A stretch of DNA of 64,000 nucleotides from Isoetes taiwanensis (Eukaryota > Streptophyta > Lycopodiopsida > Isoetales > Isoetaceae). The number at the start of each line of letters is the position of its first letter. Position 1 is the first letter of the stretch. The notes under the pieces are model-generated. The model ran no database searches and was not told the DNA's origin. It saw only the letters and a program-made list of their open reading frames with translations. The position numbers and the translations under genes are program-made. Shown here one piece after another: positions 11,485 through 23,341 of this stretch. The stretch is from NCBI GenBank assembly GCA_021234155.1, contig JAJEKV010000006.1, positions 12,439,751-12,503,750 on the forward strand. Reading direction: 5' to 3'.

Positions 11485-11600
11485 AACTCTTGGCCCAGTT
11501 TGTTATGGCAAATAACACCCTAGAACTCGGGTGTTATGCCATGTTATAACAAAACTAGGGCCAGATGTTATGCCCTACTATAACAAACTCGGGCCTCCCC
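11485..11600. repeat. Nested inverted repeat (foldback) beside the LINE insertion site
   Basis: Two overlapping hairpins are possible. One is TTTGTTATGGCA...AACACCC against GGGTGTTATGCC...TAACAAA (11,499-11,553). The other is GGCCCAGTTTGTTATGG (from 11,492) against CTATAACAAACTCGGGCC (to about 11,596). It may be a small foldback or MITE relic; the TTGTTATG core also occurs in the subterminal repeats of the DNA element at 30.3 kb. Confidence 0.6.
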
Positions 11601-11616
11601 TCCTTGGGCCAGCCAT

Positions 11617-11631
11617 AAAATTTTCTCAGAG
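11617..11631. repeat. Target-site duplication of the LINE, 3' side
   Basis: AAAATTTTCTCAGAG directly precedes the T-run that is the LINE poly(A) tail. It matches AAAATTCTCAGAG at 22,481-22,493 apart from two extra T, so the pair flanks the whole 10.85-kb LINE plus CACTA block. Confidence 0.7.
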
Positions 11632-11669
11632 TTTTTTTTTTTTTGAGGGATAAAAAAGATTTTATTTAC

Positions 11670-12091
11670 TTAGAGAGAGTGATACAAAGCCACATGGCAG
11701 AGGTGCACCCATCCACGAATATGAGATTGGGGGTAGCTCCAGCTCCACTCCCAGCTTACTATTCTCTTTCCCGACCTAGATCGATTAAAATAGGTGCCCC
11801 ATATTTCTTCCTTTGCCTCTCCTTCACATTTAAAAACTAGCCTAAATTTTTTAAGTCTTTCAAGTACCAGGTGAAGTAGCTGAGTTGATGATATGAATAC
11901 CTCCTGATTCTCAGCGAAGACTCGGGCATTCCTCCTTTTCCATATTGACCAGATCGTCCAGGCCCTGGCTATGTGAAAAGAAATCTTCTTTTTGGGACAC
12001 CATTCTGGAGGGAGAATTCCTAGCAGCAATTCTTTGGTTCCTAAGGGGTATTCGAACCTATCCAGACTCCAGGCCCATACTTCTTGCAGCA
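11670..12091 (-). pseudogene. LINE ORF2 C-terminus, 3' piece
   Basis: The frame reads QEVWAWSLDR, later AWTIWSIWKRRNARVF, and ends after WGTYFNRSRSGKRIV. In plant L1-type LINEs the phrase W-x-IWKxRN-x-F follows the zinc-knuckle (zf-RVT) domain near the ORF2 end. The 5' edge of this piece is the CACTA insertion at 12,092. With one copy of the GCA target duplication removed, its frame joins exactly to the piece at 16,555-16,813, placing Q-E-V directly after HCLVECGM. The apparent extra N-terminal residues up to 12,122 come from the CACTA end and are not LINE sequence. Confidence 0.85.
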
Positions 12092-15000
12092 CACTACAAG
12101 AGAAGGGGTCAATTAGTGTCATTAAAACGTCACTAGAACATTAGAAAGTATACATATGACCTTATTAGTGACATTTTTTACAGAAGTGATGCTATAGGTG
12201 CCACATTTTGTGTCATCTATAGCCCCACTCTTTGTGTCATCAATAGTGTTAGTAACTTTGCTATGACACTATAGATGCTGTTATTAGCAACAATTATAGC
12301 GTCACCAGTTGCTACACATATAGCATCAGTGTTAGTGTCAGTGCCCACTAGTGACGTTATAGGTGTTGTTATTAGCATCAAATATAGTGCCAGTAGTTGT
12401 TACATATATAACATCAGTATTAGTATCAATGCCCACTAGTGACATTATAGGTGGTGATATTAGCATCAAATATAATAGCACCTTTATTGTCACAAATTCT
12501 GCCAATGTTTGTGTGGCCATAATATATGCCATAATAGATGTTACTATTAATATCAGCAATATGGTCAAATATTGTCCCAGTAGTGTCAACTTTATGTCAG
12601 TTCATATTACTATGAGCAGTAATATCAATAATATGAATGAAGATGCAGCATTCTGGACAACCTATCTTATCTTTATCATTCATAGTACACACTCTTATAT
12701 GATTCAAGTGCAGTGTTCTATTTTCTTGCTTAAAGTAACCACATTGCAGATCATTTAGATCGATGGAGTGGTGGTCTTCCACTTTCATTGACATAGTTTG
12801 CTATGACATTTGTTATTTTCATGTCTTTATGTAGTCTCCATATACCCAGTTTCAAACCTGCAAGGTGATTCGAGAATGAATATCATCTCACTTGGGCCAA
12901 GGTCAGATTCTAAGATGCCATTTTGTAGCACATGTTGTCTAAACAAAATTAGTCTTATGTTTTGAGACTCCAACCGTAATAGATGTTGCATTTGTCGTGG
13001 ATGTTTATTGGTTATGGCAGATTGCTTAAAATTTCTATTGGATTTTGGTCAAAATTCCTCGTGGCCTGTTTTATTTGTTGGTTGAAATAACTATAACTTT
13101 CTTCTAATTCATTTGCATTATTTTTAATGTATTGCAATGAATCCCAAATATTTCGGTCCAACATTAGCTATTGGCATTGGCAATGGCATTATACTTTGGT
13201 GTCGGTATTATTGATGAACAAAGCAATGCCATATTCCAAATAAATCACATGTAAGGAAACATGACTAGCAAACCCTCTAATTGTGAACATGTAATTTTGT
13301 TCGAAATTTGTTGGTGCCACTAGGAGTTTAGATCACCTTTATCAAAAGAAAAGGGTTCCACAACTACTTCACTAACTTATCAAACGTGCTTGATAAATCA
13401 CACATTTAGGTTAGGGTTCAAGGGTTAGATGGAGCGTACAATGATATCAACCATGTCATCACACCATGTATTATGGGTCTACCAAGCATGTCAGTACACT
13501 ACAAATTTAAGGTTTATCAACCATGTCAACAAGCTACACATTTAAGGTTTTAAAGTATCATCACACCACATGTTAGGTTTTGGGGTTTGGGGTTTAGTAA
13601 CATGAGTACATATTGAGTAAATTTATAACTTTTGAAGATGGAGACAAATTCAAAGCCTCCACATGCCAAGTTCCACCCTAAGTCCTTCAAACTAGGCAGT
13701 TCAAACATCTAAGAACACAAATTCTCTCCCATCAACCCATTCCACACATCTATCATAGACTGGCCAGCATTGCCGTGTATACGTTTCTACTTATCTATGC
13801 ATTTGCATATTTATTTAAAATATTTTTGACGTCAAAAAATGCAAGGAGACCCAGGGTTCGTGGAAGAAAGGGGTTTCAGGGTTTCCAGATTTTAGAGGAC
13901 AGTGTAGTTCGTGGCAGGAAATTTTTGTTTGTCTGGTAATAGAAGCTTAGGAGCCGATTCCTGTTGCAGAAGCGTTGCTTACAGAACTTGAAGGGCCAAG
14001 GTATGTACTCTCCAAATGCTTTCGTACATTTCATGAATCATACGATTTGTTTTAGCGGGAGCTCTGAATAGCTCTGTGGGTCAATTTGGGTCAGAATTTA
14101 GGGCCCTGTACATCTGGGTGTCGCTCTGTGTATTCCAGTTCTCTAGAGATTGGTATCGGAGCAGGAGAGAAACAGGTTTGGAGGCAGACGAAAATAGTGG
14201 CATATACAGGTTTCACATAGTCTAGTTTTCATAGACTAGACTGGGGATTGGCCACTGGCACCACTATTACATGCTTTGGAATTGGCTTTCCTGTGACACA
14301 GCCTTCTAGAAAGTCTGCAGTTGTAAATAATTATGCTTAGCAATCACCGTATTTACACGTACAGGTGTGCATATGTTAATTGCAGCACTCTGCATTTGTT
14401 GCACATTGCATTCCTTTACCAATTATCTGATATCGGATTGGAAAAGTTGTTACTTAGTTTTTGCTTTATTGTTCAATGTGATTTTTCTGGAAATGCCATG
14501 ACCTTAAAGATGTGGAGGCTGAATTGAATAATGTGTCATCCCTTGCCCCCTCAGGCACCCAATGGGTGAATTGCTGCTCATAAAATCAGTGAGCATTACA
14601 TGTGGATGCTGCACTTAGTAACCATCTAAAGCTTCTCAATAGTGGACACACATGCATGTGATGATTCTGGTGCTTTTTGAGTCAGCTCTAGGCTTCTCAC
14701 TTTGGACTTCTTTAAGTACCTTAAAGAAAGTTATGGGAAGCACATAAGATTATTGCTGCCGAAGATGGAACATCATGTGTTTGTCACATGGTTAGTCTCT
14801 ATAGTAATCACATAAAATATCTATCAGATCAAGCTGTGAGACTGATTCAACTGCAGTCTGTGGCTAAGTGGCTAGTTCAGTTGTATGAAGCTTTGATCCA
14901 TTATTCAATGGTGCCAAGTGCCAGACTATTTGAATGTAGCCCTTGCCTGTGATAGAGGTCTGCTTTGCCTTCAAAATTCCCTCATGCTCAATATTTTGAC

Positions 15001-16554
15001 TTCTATCAATTCTGATATGAAACTTGTTTTTGCTTCATTTTCCAGGATGGTGTGACCATTGGAGACAGTCCATCTGGTTTATTCTAGCAAAGGGCATTGT
15101 GTACAGTCTGGTGCAATTAAAGAACTGGGATTCAATATAAGATCAGGCTAACAGGTGAACAGAAAGAATGTTTGAAGCCCTGTGATGTTGTACAAAAGTG
15201 TCAGGCTGAAATTTTAATGAAACCAGAGACAATTTGCTTCCTGGAAAATCAGGCTCATTGCGATCAACCATCATGTCTTCAGTGGCATATGTCGTAAATG
15301 CTTTGTTCTATCTGATCTTCCTTTGTGTCTTTACTGTTGGATACCATTAGCTAGTAACTTCTTATTGTTGCTATATTGTTGTTCATGGCACTGCAAACTT
15401 GACTATTGTACTTTGACTGCAGTTAGAAAACAGGTCTCTCCGAGTGCTTGTTTTAGATGAAGCCTAATCCGTACTGTGTGCGCAGCAAGACCGGCCTCTG
15501 TAAAGCAGATCTTTGCAATTTTTCCAAGCCTCAAAGGAACTGGCTTGAGTTTCTTGCAAGGTGCAACTGAAGCAAACAACTTCCCCATTACAAGCTTGGG
15601 AAGCAAAGTTCTGGATTGTTGGAGTAGCTAAGAGCTCTTTTTGCCTTGTTGCTTGTATCACAAAAACAGTACAAAGCCATGGTCGAATTTATGCATCTGG
15701 CTAAGTAAATTTATAAGGTTGCAATACAGAATCCATTGTTTAATGTTGAAACCAATTGAATGGTCGCTCTTTATAAATAATTTATTAAAGCACAATTGAC
15801 TCTCTAGTTGGCATTATCTATGACCTTAAGCATGACATAAACAATGATATCTACATCATCCAATAATAGAAATGACACTATCAATGGATAGAAATGACAC
15901 ATGATATTAATGTTGTCCCAATGGCAACAATGGATCAAGAAATAATAATAATACGTGGCAATAATGGATAAGAAATAATATTATTATTGACAATATAGAT
16001 GACATAATAAATGATATTGATATTGGCAACATAGGTGACATTGGCATTGCGGAAATAAATGTCATTATTTATGCCTTTATAAGTGTCCTTAAAGTTGCTA
16101 GTAGACGTGACAACATGTTTGATATAATACGTGACAAAAATATTAGAACTATGAGTGGTATTATTAGTGACATTATACGTAGAGTTATAAGTGGAACTAG
16201 AGATGATGCTACATGTGACTCTATAAGCGACTTCACCAATGAGGTTAATAGTGGCAGAATGCTTGACGTTATAGTTGGCTTTATAGGTGGCACTATGCTT
16301 GACATTATAGGTGACGTAGCTACTGATGTCGTAGGTGACAAAAGTTCTGGCACTATATTTGGCATTAAAGGTGACATTGTCGTTGACGTTATAAGTGACG
16401 AATGTGCTGACATTATATATGATGTTGCCATTGCCACATTTGTGTCACCGGGTTGCCTCACCCATAGTGTCAGTTATTAAAAAAATTCGAGTTGCCATTT
16501 TAGGCCAAATATTGGCATAACTAATGACACTAATGGACCCCTGCTCTTGTAGTG
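12092..16554. mobile_element. Non-autonomous CACTA (En/Spm) DNA transposon inside the LINE
   Basis: The element begins CACTACAAGAGAAGGGGTC and ends in the inverse, ...GGACCCCTGCTCTTGTAGTG. The inverted ends extend into a TTAGTGTCATTA phrase. It is flanked by the 3-bp duplication GCA (12,089-12,091 and 16,555-16,557). Both subterminal regions (about 12,120-12,760 and 15,780-16,500) consist of many degenerate GTGACATTATAGGTG-type units in both orientations, the usual CACTA transposase-binding arrays. No TnpA/TnpD-like coding sequence is visible in the interior, so it would depend on a transposase made elsewhere. The insertion interrupts the LINE zinc-knuckle domain, so it is younger than the LINE. 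Confidence 0.92.
12761..15620. other. Interior of the CACTA element
   Basis: No transposase was recognised. 13,850-14,200 looks like transcribed plant sequence with possible splice borders (for example CTGTTGCAG and CCAAG/GTATGT near 14,000). 14,149-14,165 contains TTGGTATCGGAGCAGG, close to a tRNA-Met primer site, so a captured LTR edge is possible. 15,139-15,300 is open in one frame for about 54 residues. These may be captured host or retroelement pieces; none could be identified. Confidence 0.35.
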
Positions 16555-16813
16555 GCATCCCACATTCCACCAGACAATGTTCTATAGATTCTTCTTCCTC
16601 TTCACATATAGGGCAAAGTGGACTCACGTTATTGTCCCATTTGGAGACTAGATGATTGACCCTTGGGACCCTGTGGATCACTTGCCAAAGAAAGGCGTTG
16701 ATTCGTGGAGGGAGGAATTTCAGCCAAGCGTCTCTCCAGATGTTTTTAAGGATGTCCTCCGTGATCACTAGCTCCCACTTGGGAGATACTGGAAGAAATC
16801 CCTTAGTCTTCAA
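16555..16813 (-). pseudogene. LINE ORF2 zinc-knuckle (zf-RVT) domain, 5' piece
   Basis: The frame carries WLKFLPPRINAFLWQVIHR, then CPICEEEEESIEHCLVECG. This is the zf-RVT signature of plant LINE and reverse-transcriptase-like proteins: P-x-FLW, then C-x2-C-x7-H-x4-C. It stops at the CACTA end at 16,554. Together with the segment below 12,092 it forms one continuous domain. The last residues of the visible frame beyond HCLVECGM belong to the CACTA terminus. Confidence 0.88.
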
Positions 16814-17559
16814 ACTCAGAGCATGACTTCACAAACTTGTTAGGGTCAGATCGAAGGATGTACGACCCATGGACTTTGATCTCCTCTATTTATTGTGTTT
16901 GGGAGTATGGAAGCCACACATTCCCAAATTATCTTGTCTGCCTCCTTTAAACCAAAACAAGCTTGAAATGCTTCCTAACTGGCCAGGTGCTCTCCCATAT
17001 ACCATTGAGCACAAGAGTGTATACCACCGTTTTTCCATCTCTTCACAATCCTCGCGTCAGCCACTATACCTAATGGGCCTTGTTTATTGTGCAATTCCAC
17101 TGGTACCCACCATGGAGGGGAGGTCCCCGCTTTAAATTTGCTAATATCTAGCGTGAATAGTTTCTTTATGGCATTCTAAGTCGAAATAAGACCCCGAGTG
17201 AAGGGCTTCTTTACATGGCTTGAGATCAAAGAAGAGAGACCATGGAAGCGACACCTTGACGGAAGGCTTACTATGCTTACAAGAATATAATAGAGCTTGG
17301 TTGATGAGGTGCAAACCTGGAGACTTCACCCTTTCCTGAAGAATCATCCATATGAATTTGGCTATTAATACTTTGCTCGTAAGACTATGTCAAACATACC
17401 AATTCCCCTTCGCTTTTGTCCCTCTTGCACTTCCACGAAGCAATTTTGATCGTTGCACCTTCTTCATTACCCCCGCATCTAAGTTTTCAATCAACCCTTC
17501 TAACTCCTGCACCTTCTCCCCTGAGCAAGTAGAATTGATGATATGTATACATAAGTATT

Positions 17560-18610
17560 ACTTAGCACATGTTTTTGCCACGAGTAATCCTCCCCGCTAG
17601 GGATAACTTTGCTACCTTCCACCAATTTAGGTGTTTATGTAGGCCTAGTAGCATTTCATCCCATATTTGTGCACTAGTGATGTTAATGCCCACCGGGATT
17701 CCTAACAAGCTGGAGTGTTCACCCTCGGGGATAATTTTCCATGGTAAGCTTTCCAAACATATGGGATGCCTGTTCTCCAAAGGCCCTTTTGACTGAGCAT
17801 TTTTTCAATTTATGAGGCAACTGAAGCTATTGAGAAGGTGGCCGATGGTTGTCCGCACATGACATATTGTTTCCTCTGCCTCGATAAAACGTAAAATGAG
17901 TCGCCCGCATACCGGTTCTGATTTGTTGAGAACCGCCCCACATTTCTAGTCCCCGATGAGACCGTCTGCAGATGCTTGCGGGAATAACCGGAGAGAGCTT
18001 CGCTGCTATATTGAAGAGGAAGGGAGCAAGGGGACAACCTTGCCCGATGCCCCCTCTTAATCTCAAATATAGGAGATGATTCACCTTGAAATAAGATCGA
18101 GGCTCGAGCTGATCTCAATAGTTTCATTACCCCTTCAGAAAAAATCCCCACAATCCGTTTTGAGCATCATTTTATGTAGAAAAACTCCATCTAATTTGTC
18201 ATATGCCTTGGTGAAATCTAGCTTTAGGTAGGCTACTTTTTTGTCCTGTTTTTCTGGCCCAGTGCAACCCTTCAAAAGCTGCTGCCACATTGCTCAGAAT
18301 ACTCCTACCCGGTAAGAAGCCAGATTGGGCCTGTGAGATACCTTCCGCTAAAATTGGTTTGATCTTCTCTGCCATAGCCTTGGCTATGATTTTGTAAAAT
18401 GCAGATAGGAGTGTGATAGGCCTCCAATCGTTAATTGTGCTTGGCTCCTTGCACTAGGGTACCAAGGCAATGCACCTGTATTCAATCTTGGATTTAAATT
18501 TTCAGCTTGCAAGAAAATGTGTGGTATGAGAAAAGATATCATTTTAATCCATTCCCAATTGCATTGGTAGAATTCGATGGGAATTCCATCCATACCGGAC
18601 ATTTATTCTT
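17560..18610 (-). pseudogene. LINE ORF2 reverse transcriptase domain, inactivated
   Basis: Spread over several frames are the conserved RT blocks in order: SGMDGIPIEFYQ (18,600 downward), a block resembling LVPKCKEPSTINDWRPITLL, QSGFLPGRSI, LDFTKAYDKLDGVF, GGIGQGCPLAPFLFN (about 18,050), and RYAGDSFYVLSRQ (about 17,900). The last is the active site, normally YADD; here the first catalytic Asp position is Gly. It then continues through LLGIPVGI and LHKHLNWW to 17,562. At least one frameshift lies between the GQGCPLAP and YAGD blocks. The identity is secure and the copy is clearly inactive. Confidence 0.88.
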
Positions 18611-19083
18611 AGCCAATAAGAGGGTGGCTTTTCAAGATCCTCCATAGAGAGAGAGCCGACTCCTAATATCTTTTGGCTAGAGCTCATTATAGGTGAAACT
18701 TTTGAGATCACTAACTCTTAGTATGTATCTTGGAATGGTAAGTTATGTTCCCCAAAATAACCTTGGAAATGATTATGTAAGTACCTTTTTAGATCCCCAG
18801 GGATTTGAGGGTCGGCCGTCGCCTAGTGCAATGGTTGATAGAGTAGGCGACCTCTTCTTTTCTTTAGTGACTTAAAGAAGAACTTGGTGCATTTATCACC
18901 TTCATTTAGCCAAGTCAATCACGCTTTGCATCCGTTCTCCATTATCTTGACTTCCTCTAGTGCCTTTTATCTGTTTCTATTATTCCTTCTCCTCTATCCC
19001 ATCATTTGGGCCCAATGCTCTAAGTGAGTGGAGCTGATTGTAAAAAGGCTATCCAACTCTCCCCTCTCCTTTGCACTTTAGCT

Positions 19084-19995
19084 CTACCCCAACTTTGGCA
19101 TAATTTTTATATTACCCAAGGCCGTTATCATGGTTTCCATCCCTGAGCCCGTTCTGAAAGTGGATTGCCATATGCTTTTACAAGCCTCCACAAATTCTGG
19201 ATCTTTCAGATATCTAGTGTTGAGTTTGAATACTGTTTTAGAGGTTCTAATCTGGCAAACCTGGGTAGATATGACCTGTGGATTGTGATCCGAGATAGCA
19301 TTTTGTAGAAGGTTGGATCTATGCGCATTTGGAAGGATGGTGAGTGCCTCATCGTTGATGTAGCATCTATCATGTCTTGCATAAGTCCTACCCATGCCTA
19401 TCCATCCGTTACACCATGTATAGCCCTTATCTCCGTCTACTTCCATGAAGCCTATATCTTCTAACAGTTTGCACCATCGTTTTTCTCAAACCCATGCACA
19501 ATTGAGATGATACCCCTTGTCTATCCTCAACTGCCTCCACCATATTGAAATCTCCTACCATTAGCCAAGCTACCTTGTTCCCAAAACCTTTTAATTTGTG
19601 CCTAAGAGTGGCCCATAGGGCTCCTCTCGCCCTCTGGGTTGTTATGGGCGTGGCGTTCACCAAGCCCCCCATACTTTACCTTCATGTTGCCATAAGATTA
19701 GAGACCATCTCCCAAATCTGTCCCACGGACTCACATACTTTTACTTCTTTTTCCAGCGATGAGGGTCCCTCAAGACTAGAAGTTTCCTTTCTTGCAAGAA
19801 TAGCAATACCCGCCAGATTCATTGCCTATTACTTTGAACAGCTCCTGTATTTCTTCCTTTTTACACTTATGTTCTTGTAAGCATATCACATCCGGGTTGA
19901 TCCCCTTTATAAACGCTAACCTACTCTTCTTGTATTCGGAGGATTTTACTCCCCTAATATTCCAACCGAGGATTTTTATGATTCATAAAGAGATG
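19084..19995 (-). pseudogene. LINE ORF2 N-terminal endonuclease domain
   Basis: The N-terminus reads KILGWNIRGVKSSEYKKSR and ICLQEHKC (19,985-19,850), the start of an APE-type endonuclease (N-IRG and LQE motifs). A stop follows near 19,790. A second frame (19,672-19,427) has WLMVGDFNMVEAVEDRQG (the GDFN motif), and a third (19,446-19,084) has GYTWCNGW, RHDRCYIND and ISDHNPQV (the TW, DR and SDHxP motifs). All hallmark blocks are present in order but are split by a stop and a frameshift. Confidence 0.87.
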
Positions 19996-20639
19996 TTCCG
20001 GACCCTTTATCCTTTTCATGCTATCCAACCCTTCTTCTTCTAGACTTGTGCTTGTTACCTTTTGTTTTTTTTCCCTGTTAGAGTGGGGGATCTTCATCCA
20101 CCATGTCCTCCTCTTCCATTAGATCGCCCACTTATTTTTTGTTTGGGGAATGACTCTCTCTATTTCATCAATTCCCCATATACCACTATATCTCTCTAAT
20201 CCCTCCTTAAACTTCATAAAAGCGTTTCCCTTCTCTGTGTTTGTTGTTTCGAATACCTTGAGAGAAAGGATTTTTTGCTCCTAGAACAATGTGAGTACTC
20301 GGAGATGCACGGGGAAGAGGTTTTGACCGGAGTGCTCCGCTCCTCCGAGCAATGTTCCTAGTCCTCCCTTTTTGTTTGGAACCTACCACTTCCCATGATT
20401 GAACGTCTGCTTTTGGTAGACTTATGAGATTACTGGGCTGTATTGTCGATTCATTAGCTAGCTTTCCCACGATGTTGGAGCGGTGATTCTCACCTCCACG
20501 GCTAGGCATGGGGTGATACTTACTTGAGTGATAGGGTGGCTAAGCGGTGCACCATTGGCTGCGGGAGGATCATTAAAGGCCAGCGGAGCTTGTTGTTGAG
20601 AGAGTCAGCTTTTCGAGACGACTTGGGGGTTCTCTTCTA

Positions 20640-22469
20640 GTCCTTCAATCTTTATGTCCGGAAACATTCTGTATATTTCCCATCTATTGGTCAATTTCAG
20701 GGGGAACTTGAAAGAGCATTTGCCACTCTTAACTATCACCCCTTTAGGTATGCGACATTGCGGTATTGCTACACAAATCTTTGGTCCTTTGGCGATGGAG
20801 TGTGAGATATATGCTCCTCTTGTGTTAGCAATGACCTTTAAAATTCAGGTACCAACATATGCGGAGGTAAGTGTTAGATCTCTAACCAACGGAATTTTGA
20901 TGGCTGAGATTTGATGGGGAGAGAAGCCGGTGAGTAATATTGATATAAAATGTACTCTCCCATGAATGAGTCTCATCGCGGGACACCATCTTTTCTACCA
21001 CTACTTGCCATTTGTCAAAAGAATGAGAAAGAAGTTACTTCCGATTGCCTTTAGCGATTCGTGTTGAGGTAGGCCCTAATTTCTTGGTGTCTTTGAGAGC
21101 CCGATTATTCGGTTTTCGGAGGTCGAAAGCCTCTTTGTAAAGAAGCCTATATTTGGCCGTGTCACCAAATTCTCAACAAATTTTACATGCATGTCGCGTG
21201 ATCTATTTACGCAAGCTGGGAAGTTGGACTCCTCGTCAACTTCCATACTTCCATCTTCTTCAGGACCTTTGTTGGCCTTTATCTATTTGCTCAAATCTTG
21301 AGCAAATCCACCCTTCCACTATTTTTAGAGCTGCATCAACTCTCAAACTTACGATTGTTTACGATTTGGTAACTTGTTCTTTATCCATTACGAAAACCTC
21401 GGTTTGTTCCTCTTACTACTGATGTCATTATTCTTCCACGCATCCCTTGTATTATTTCTTGTACAACCTACACCTCGACCTTCTCTTGATTGTACTCTCT
21501 ATCCCACGAGTTAATCGTGGGCCTTTATTTTGTATCCCTACACCGCTTGTTTGGTTCTCGGATGTAACTATCTTTGGGCCCTCATTTTTCATCCCTATTC
21601 CGTTTGCTTATCGATAACACATGGTGCAGCCTTAGTACCAAGAGAGTTATGTGATGGTAATGCTATATGTGCTCCTCTGTACTTTGGTTATAGGGGAGCC
21701 CTTGTGCTACTTATTTTGCATCATTCCGTTTCCTTTCCTCCATTGCTACTATAGATCTTTGCAAACTTGTATGCGAGTTACGCTAGTTTATCACTTGCTT
21801 GTCTTTCCTTTCCATTGCCTTCTATCTCTAAGTCTTCCATTAATGCATCCGCCATAGTAGGCTCTGAGGAATTTTTTTGTGTGGGAGTATCCTCCCCCTC
21901 CTTACTCTTCTTTTGCCATTTTTGGATTGCCCGTGTGCATTCACACATGCATTTGGGGCCTTTTCTTTAAGGCCTATCTCTATCCCTAAATCATTGGATT
22001 TAGCCCTCTCTAAGAGGGCTTGATCTATGGCAGAAGCTTCGAGTAATGTGGCTGAATTTAAAATTGAAGAGTGGAGATCATAATTTACCTCGTGAGTAGC
22101 TAAAGCCCCAAGAGTTGCAGAAGGATTATTGGATGTTTGAGAAAATACTGGCAGAACCCTAGGATCCTCAGACAAGAGGGAAGATTGGTGACTGGCCTCA
22201 GAGGCCTTGCCACTTGCTGATTTGCTCCTTATAGATGCCGATTGGGGCTCAGAGCCCCCGTTCTTGAAGATTGGCTGGACATCACTGTCTTCCCCTAACC
22301 CTGGAGCTGCCCCTAACAGGGGCGATTTCCCTGCATAACTCGGTTTGCCCAGAAAGGGGCCCCGCGGGGGCCCTGGTCCCCCGTTGAATACACCTGGGTC
22401 GAACCCAGGCTTGGATGCCGTGGCCGCCGGACCAGCCGCTCTGCCGTCCGTCGTTCGCTTCTGCGCCAT
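20640..22469 (-). pseudogene. LINE ORF1 (RNA-binding gag-like protein), broken
   Basis: ATG 22,469 lies 11 bases from the LINE 5' end and opens 209 residues beginning MAQKRTTDGRAAGPAATASK. They are rich in Gly, Pro, Ser and Ala and end in a basic patch, KNGKRRVRRGR, near 21,890. The first 230 bp are strikingly GC-rich compared with the rest of the window. After a stop at about 21,840, coding-like sequence resumes in other frames; around 20,900-20,650 segments such as ISAIKIPLVRDLTLTSAYVG resemble plant LINE ORF1 (DUF4283-like) proteins. I see no intact zinc knuckle. Confidence 0.65.
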
Positions 22470-22480
22470 TCTTTTTGCTG

Positions 22481-22493
22481 AAAATTCTCAGAG
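22481..22493. repeat. Target-site duplication of the LINE, 5' side
   Basis: AAAATTCTCAGAG next to the LINE 5' end, the partner of 11,617-11,631. The two copies differ by a 2-base indel. Confidence 0.7.
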
Positions 22494-23341
22494 TTGTCTC
22501 CTCCATAAAAATTTATATGCTATTCCAACATTCCATCTCAAGTTTTCCCCTATATAAAATTTTATATGCTATTCCAAAGTTTGTCACTTGTAAGTCGTTC
22601 TTAAGTGTATGCGTTCGCCTCTTATCTCAAGTTGTCCATGAGAACCTTTTCCTTTCTAAATCATTTTTTATAGTCCATGAAGACGAAGAGGTTTATCCTT
22701 TTCCATTCTAAATCATTTTTTAATAGTCCATGAAGACGAAGAGGTTTATGAGACTTAATACGAAAAGAGCCAAAACTATGAGACTCAACTCAAAAAGAGC
22801 AAGCCAAGCAAGCCCATGCAAGCTAAAAAAAACCAGGTCCCTAAGAATTTTTGAGGGAAAAGCCTTTACATTAATAGGCATACCGATGAATATGTATATG
22901 TTTCCAGTGGACATATCTGGAATAATTAAAACCTCTGTAATGTAGGATGCTAGTGCGACCTGTACAAGTCTCACCATTAGTCGGACCCAGTTTTTGCAAT
23001 GGTTTGGAAAGAAAGTATAATTGTTTGGGACACCCCCACCCGCCCAAAAAAAAAAAAAAAAAAAGGAAAAAAAAAAAAAAAGAAAAGAAGAACCATATGG
23101 TATGTCGCATCAGGATTTTCAATATGGCACAAAGCTTAGGAGAGTGGTCCATGGTGAAAGCTAGAGAATAATTCTAGCTTCTAGCTTTTCTCTAACCTAT
23201 AATGTTCAGACTTCTCCAGTAATAGTTATGGTAGAACATGCCAACTATAACATCCAGCTTGAGAAACTTTCTTATATTGAACTGCTATTATCTTGTTTTT
23301 TTTAGTACCCTGTTTATAATCTATTTCTCCTTTTTTTAGCT
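22494..23341. repeat. Intergenic DNA with short tandem duplications and a long A-tract
   Basis: A phrase around ATAAAA(A/T)TTTATATGCTATTCCAA occurs twice (about 22,505 and 22,553). A 60-bp unit around TTCTAAATCATTTTTTA and CATGAAGACGAAGAGG is duplicated in tandem (22,637-22,755). Positions 23,045-23,091 are almost pure A with a few G, possibly the tail of an old retroposon. No gene was recognised. Confidence 0.6.

Larger units (their letters stand above)
11632..22480 (-). mobile_element. L1-type non-LTR retrotransposon (LINE), split by a CACTA element
   Basis: A minus-strand LINE, about 6.4 kb without the CACTA insert. Its order, 5' to 3', is ORF1 (22,469 downward), apurinic endonuclease (about 19,990-19,084), reverse transcriptase (about 18,610-17,560), zinc-knuckle C-terminal domain (16,813-16,555 continued at 12,091-11,670) and a 13-base poly(A) tail (T-run 11,632-11,644). 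Near-matching target duplications flank it. It moved by target-primed reverse transcription; ORF2 supplies endonuclease and RT, ORF1 binds the RNA. Frameshifts, stops and an altered RT active site show that it is dead. The 5' untranslated region appears to be only 11 bases, so either this is a complete short leader or the 5' end is slightly truncated. Confidence 0.9.

Noticed and set aside
13980-14200. Possible LTR and primer site (TTGGTATCGGAGCAGG) inside the CACTA element
   Set aside because: Only the primer-like word is present; LTR borders and a second LTR were not found, so it is mentioned only within the CACTA interior entry.
16069-16480. Frames of 121-130 codons on both strands
   Set aside because: They are products of the CACTA subterminal GTGACATTATAGG repeats, with repetitive Ile/Ser/Asp-rich composition. 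The same applies at 12,338-12,758 and 25,125-25,644.
22871-23171. Phe-rich (minus) and Lys-rich (plus) frames
   Set aside because: They are caused by the A-tract at 23,045-23,091.
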